Positions 5,469-7,219 of a stretch of DNA of 7,219 nucleotides are shown piece after piece. The notes under the pieces were generated by a model. The model was not told the origin of the DNA. It saw only the letters and a list, made by a program, of their open reading frames with translations, and searched no databases. Numbering within the stretch: the stretch's first letter is position 1; each line of letters starts with the position of its first letter. Made by a program: the position numbers and the translations under genes. This DNA comes from Puia dinghuensis (GTDB lineage: Bacteria > Bacteroidota > Bacteroidia > Chitinophagales > Chitinophagaceae): positions 1-7,219 of the forward strand of contig JAMFRX010000785.1 of NCBI GenBank assembly GCA_026224995.1, given 5' to 3'.

Positions 5469-7219
5469 ATGTTTCGCCGCCGGCAAGTTACTGTATCTTT
5501 TCCCAATCCTGCATGGCTGCTGCTGACCCTGTTTTTAGCATTGCTCTTCAGCTGTACTGTCCCCCGCAAATATCAATATCACCAGCCTTTTGTCTTTGCA
5601 GTCAACGTCAAAGTCGAAGGCAGCCAGCGCCCCGACATAAGGGCCGACCTGGCCCAAAAGCTATCCAACCAGCTGGACGACAGCCTCAGGACCCAGGTGG
5701 TCTCCATCGCAGGCCTCTATCGCCGCGTCATTAGCCCGCCCGTCTTCGACACCGCGAACGTCCGCCGGTCCATTGGCTTCATGGTCGCCCTGCTCAACGC
5801 CACCGGCTATTACAAACCCACGATTAAAGATACGGTCCGCCGGGACACCGTCCGCTTCAAGAACCCCGATAAGAACGAATACCGCGTCACCATCGATTTC
5901 ACCGTCAACCCGGGCAAGCAGCTGGAGCTCGACTCGTTTGGCTACGTCCTGTCGACACCGGCCCTCCAGGCCCTGACGCTGCAGTCACGCAAACAAAGCC
6001 TGCTGAAGAAGGGCAAGCCCTATTCCAAACAGCTGGTATCCTCGGAGCTGGATCGCCTTATCGATCTTTTCCGCAACAACGGCTACTACAAATTCTCCAA
6101 AGAAGACCTGATGATCGTCCTCGACACCGTGGTTTCCGCGCTGATCGATCCGAACCTGGACCCTTTCCAACAGGAAGCGCTCCTGATAAAGCTCAAACAA
6201 AAAAGAGAGCACCCCACTATAAGCGTCACCGTCGAACAAAAGGCTATCCGCGACAGCACCCATATCACCAAATATTCCATCGGCCATGTGACCGTCTATC
6301 CCGACCTGCCCATCGTCCTGGAAGATACAGTCACCGTGAGCAATATAGATACCAACGCCGCAAAAGGATTCACCCTCATCACCCGGTCGGACAAGTTCAA
6401 GCCTTCCGTGATCGTCAACAACATCTACGTCCGGCCCGATTCCCTGTACACGCTGCAGAACTCCTATCGCACCGTCAACCGCTTCAACCAGATGGGAGCC
6501 TGGCAGCAGGAGACCATGAGCTTCGCCCCTTCCTTCGAAGCGGACACCGTGCTGAACGCGACCCTGAAGCTCTACCCCCTGAAAAAACAATACCTCAATG
6601 TCGACTACGAAGTGGCCCGCAATACCAACGATATCGTCACCGCCACCAACCTGTTCGGCATCAACGTGAACCTCGGCCTGCGCAACCGCAACACCTTTAA
6701 GGAGTCCGTCCTGAGCTCGACGACGCTGCGGGGTGGCGTGGAGCTCGGATCCGATTTTATCCAGACCACCCAGGCCAGCATCTCCCATACCATCAGCTTC
6801 CCGGAGCTGCTGCCCAGACACCTGCCGCAATACCTGCCCGGCTTCATGCGGCCCAAGCGCAAGAGCCAGCTGGACAGCATCCGCTCCGTAGTGAATGTCA
6901 ACGGCTCCTATATCGACCGCCGTCAGTTCTTTACCATGCGAAGCGTCAATGCCTCCTTCGGCTACGAGTGGAGCCGGGGCAACCATTCCTTCCTCTACCG
7001 GCCCATAAATATAGAATATACGCAGCTGGACAAGACCGATAGCTTTAACACTTACCTGCAGGAGTACCCGTCGCTTCAACTCGCCTTCCGCAGCGGACTG
7101 GTCCTGAGTCAGCAATTTATTTACAAGTCTATCCACAAACGGGATAACCACACCGATTTCCTCACGCTCAGCGGTGAGTCCAGCGGGGCGCTCTTCGGGC
7201 TGATCAAAAAGCTGGACGA
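5469..7219 (+). CDS. tamL: BamA/TamA-family outer-membrane lipoprotein, TamL-like (3' end beyond window)
   Basis: Omp85-superfamily protein. TamA/TamL proteins sit in the outer membrane, pair with the inner-membrane-anchored TamB, and help insert outer-membrane proteins or build the envelope. The open frame runs from the ATG at 5469 to the edge without a stop, 583 residues and two extra bases. The N-terminus has RRR, a hydrophobic stretch and a lipobox LFSC with Cys29, predicting lipid modification; TamL of Bacteroidota is lipidated while TamA is not. Residues about 40-360 look like POTRA repeats (NATGYYKPTI, the FRNNGYYKF motif near 200, a third YTVYPD/YSIGHVTVYP-like stretch). From about 370 onward alternating beta strands suggest the barrel, including NLFGINVNLGLRNRN and GYEWSRGN. 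The barrel end is missing. TamB may lie downstream, out of view. An in-frame TTG at 5454 is a less likely start. Confidence 0.85.
   Translation, partial: MFRRRQVTVSFPNPAWLLLTLFLALLFSCTVPRKYQYHQPFVFAVNVKVEGSQRPDIRADLAQKLSNQLDDSLRTQVVSIAGLYRRVISPPVFDTANVRRSIGFMVALLNATGYYKPTIKDTVRRDTVRFKNPDKNEYRVTIDFTVNPGKQLELDSFGYVLSTPALQALTLQSRKQSLLKKGKPYSKQLVSSELDRLIDLFRNNGYYKFSKEDLMIVLDTVVSALIDPNLDPFQQEALLIKLKQKREHPTISVTVEQKAIRDSTHITKYSIGHVTVYPDLPIVLEDTVTVSNIDTNAAKGFTLITRSDKFKPSVIVNNIYVRPDSLYTLQNSYRTVNRFNQMGAWQQETMSFAPSFEADTVLNATLKLYPLKKQYLNVDYEVARNTNDIVTATNLFGINVNLGLRNRNTFKESVLSSTTLRGGVELGSDFIQTTQASISHTISFPELLPRHLPQYLPGFMRPKRKSQLDSIRSVVNVNGSYIDRRQFFTMRSVNASFGYEWSRGNHSFLYRPINIEYTQLDKTDSFNTYLQEYPSLQLAFRSGLVLSQQFIYKSIHKRDNHTDFLTLSGESSGALFGLIKKLD

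Noticed and set aside
5985..7151. A 388-codon open frame on the minus strand
   Set aside because: It lies entirely antisense to the TamL-like gene. Its composition (runs of V, D, G, Q) is the typical shadow of GC-rich codons, and it shows no family motif, while the plus frame has a lipobox and barrel strands.

Overview
The window looks like an ordinary chromosomal segment of a GC-rich member of Bacteroidota, most likely family Chitinophagaceae (genus not resolvable by eye). Supporting signs are a type IX secretion plug protein (DUF5103 family), a lipid-modified TamA-like protein of the TamL kind, promoters of the Bacteroidota form (TAnnTTTG at -7), AT-rich spacers between GC-rich genes, and little Shine-Dalgarno signal. 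I see no insertion sequence, phage gene, CRISPR array, tRNA or defence module, and no undescribed system that I could defend.

Layout. At the left edge, on the minus strand, lies the first third of a kilobase of nirB (siroheme nitrite reductase, large subunit). It is divergent from cobA (427-1200, plus), which makes the precursor of siroheme. Their 149-bp spacer is very AT-rich and holds a perfect 19-bp palindrome at 394-412, a likely operator just ahead of cobA. The two genes form one functional unit: nitrite reduction and supply of its cofactor. Next, on the minus strand, is a short-type transaldolase (1232-1885), convergent with cobA. Its probable terminator hairpin lies inside the last codons of cobA. 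Upstream of it on the same strand is the 4.5S signal recognition particle RNA (about 1976-2072) with its own promoter and U-tract.

A T9SS plug-family protein (2114-3385, minus) is divergent from an FtsX/LolCE-like ABC permease (3459-4688, plus) that appears to start with TTG just behind a good promoter. The permease runs tail to tail into a SpoU/TrmH-family RNA ribose methyltransferase (4685-5419, minus), and the two stop codons overlap in a shared TTAA. Divergent from the methyltransferase, a BamA/TamA-family lipoprotein (TamL-like) starts at 5469 and runs off the right edge.

Themes: nitrite/siroheme metabolism on the left, housekeeping in the middle (transaldolase, SRP RNA), and envelope biogenesis on the right (T9SS plug, lipoprotein-type permease, outer-membrane assembly). 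Apart from nirB/cobA the neighbours need not act together. Coding is dense: no gene-free stretch exceeds 300 bases, and the largest are 278-426 and 1886-1975.
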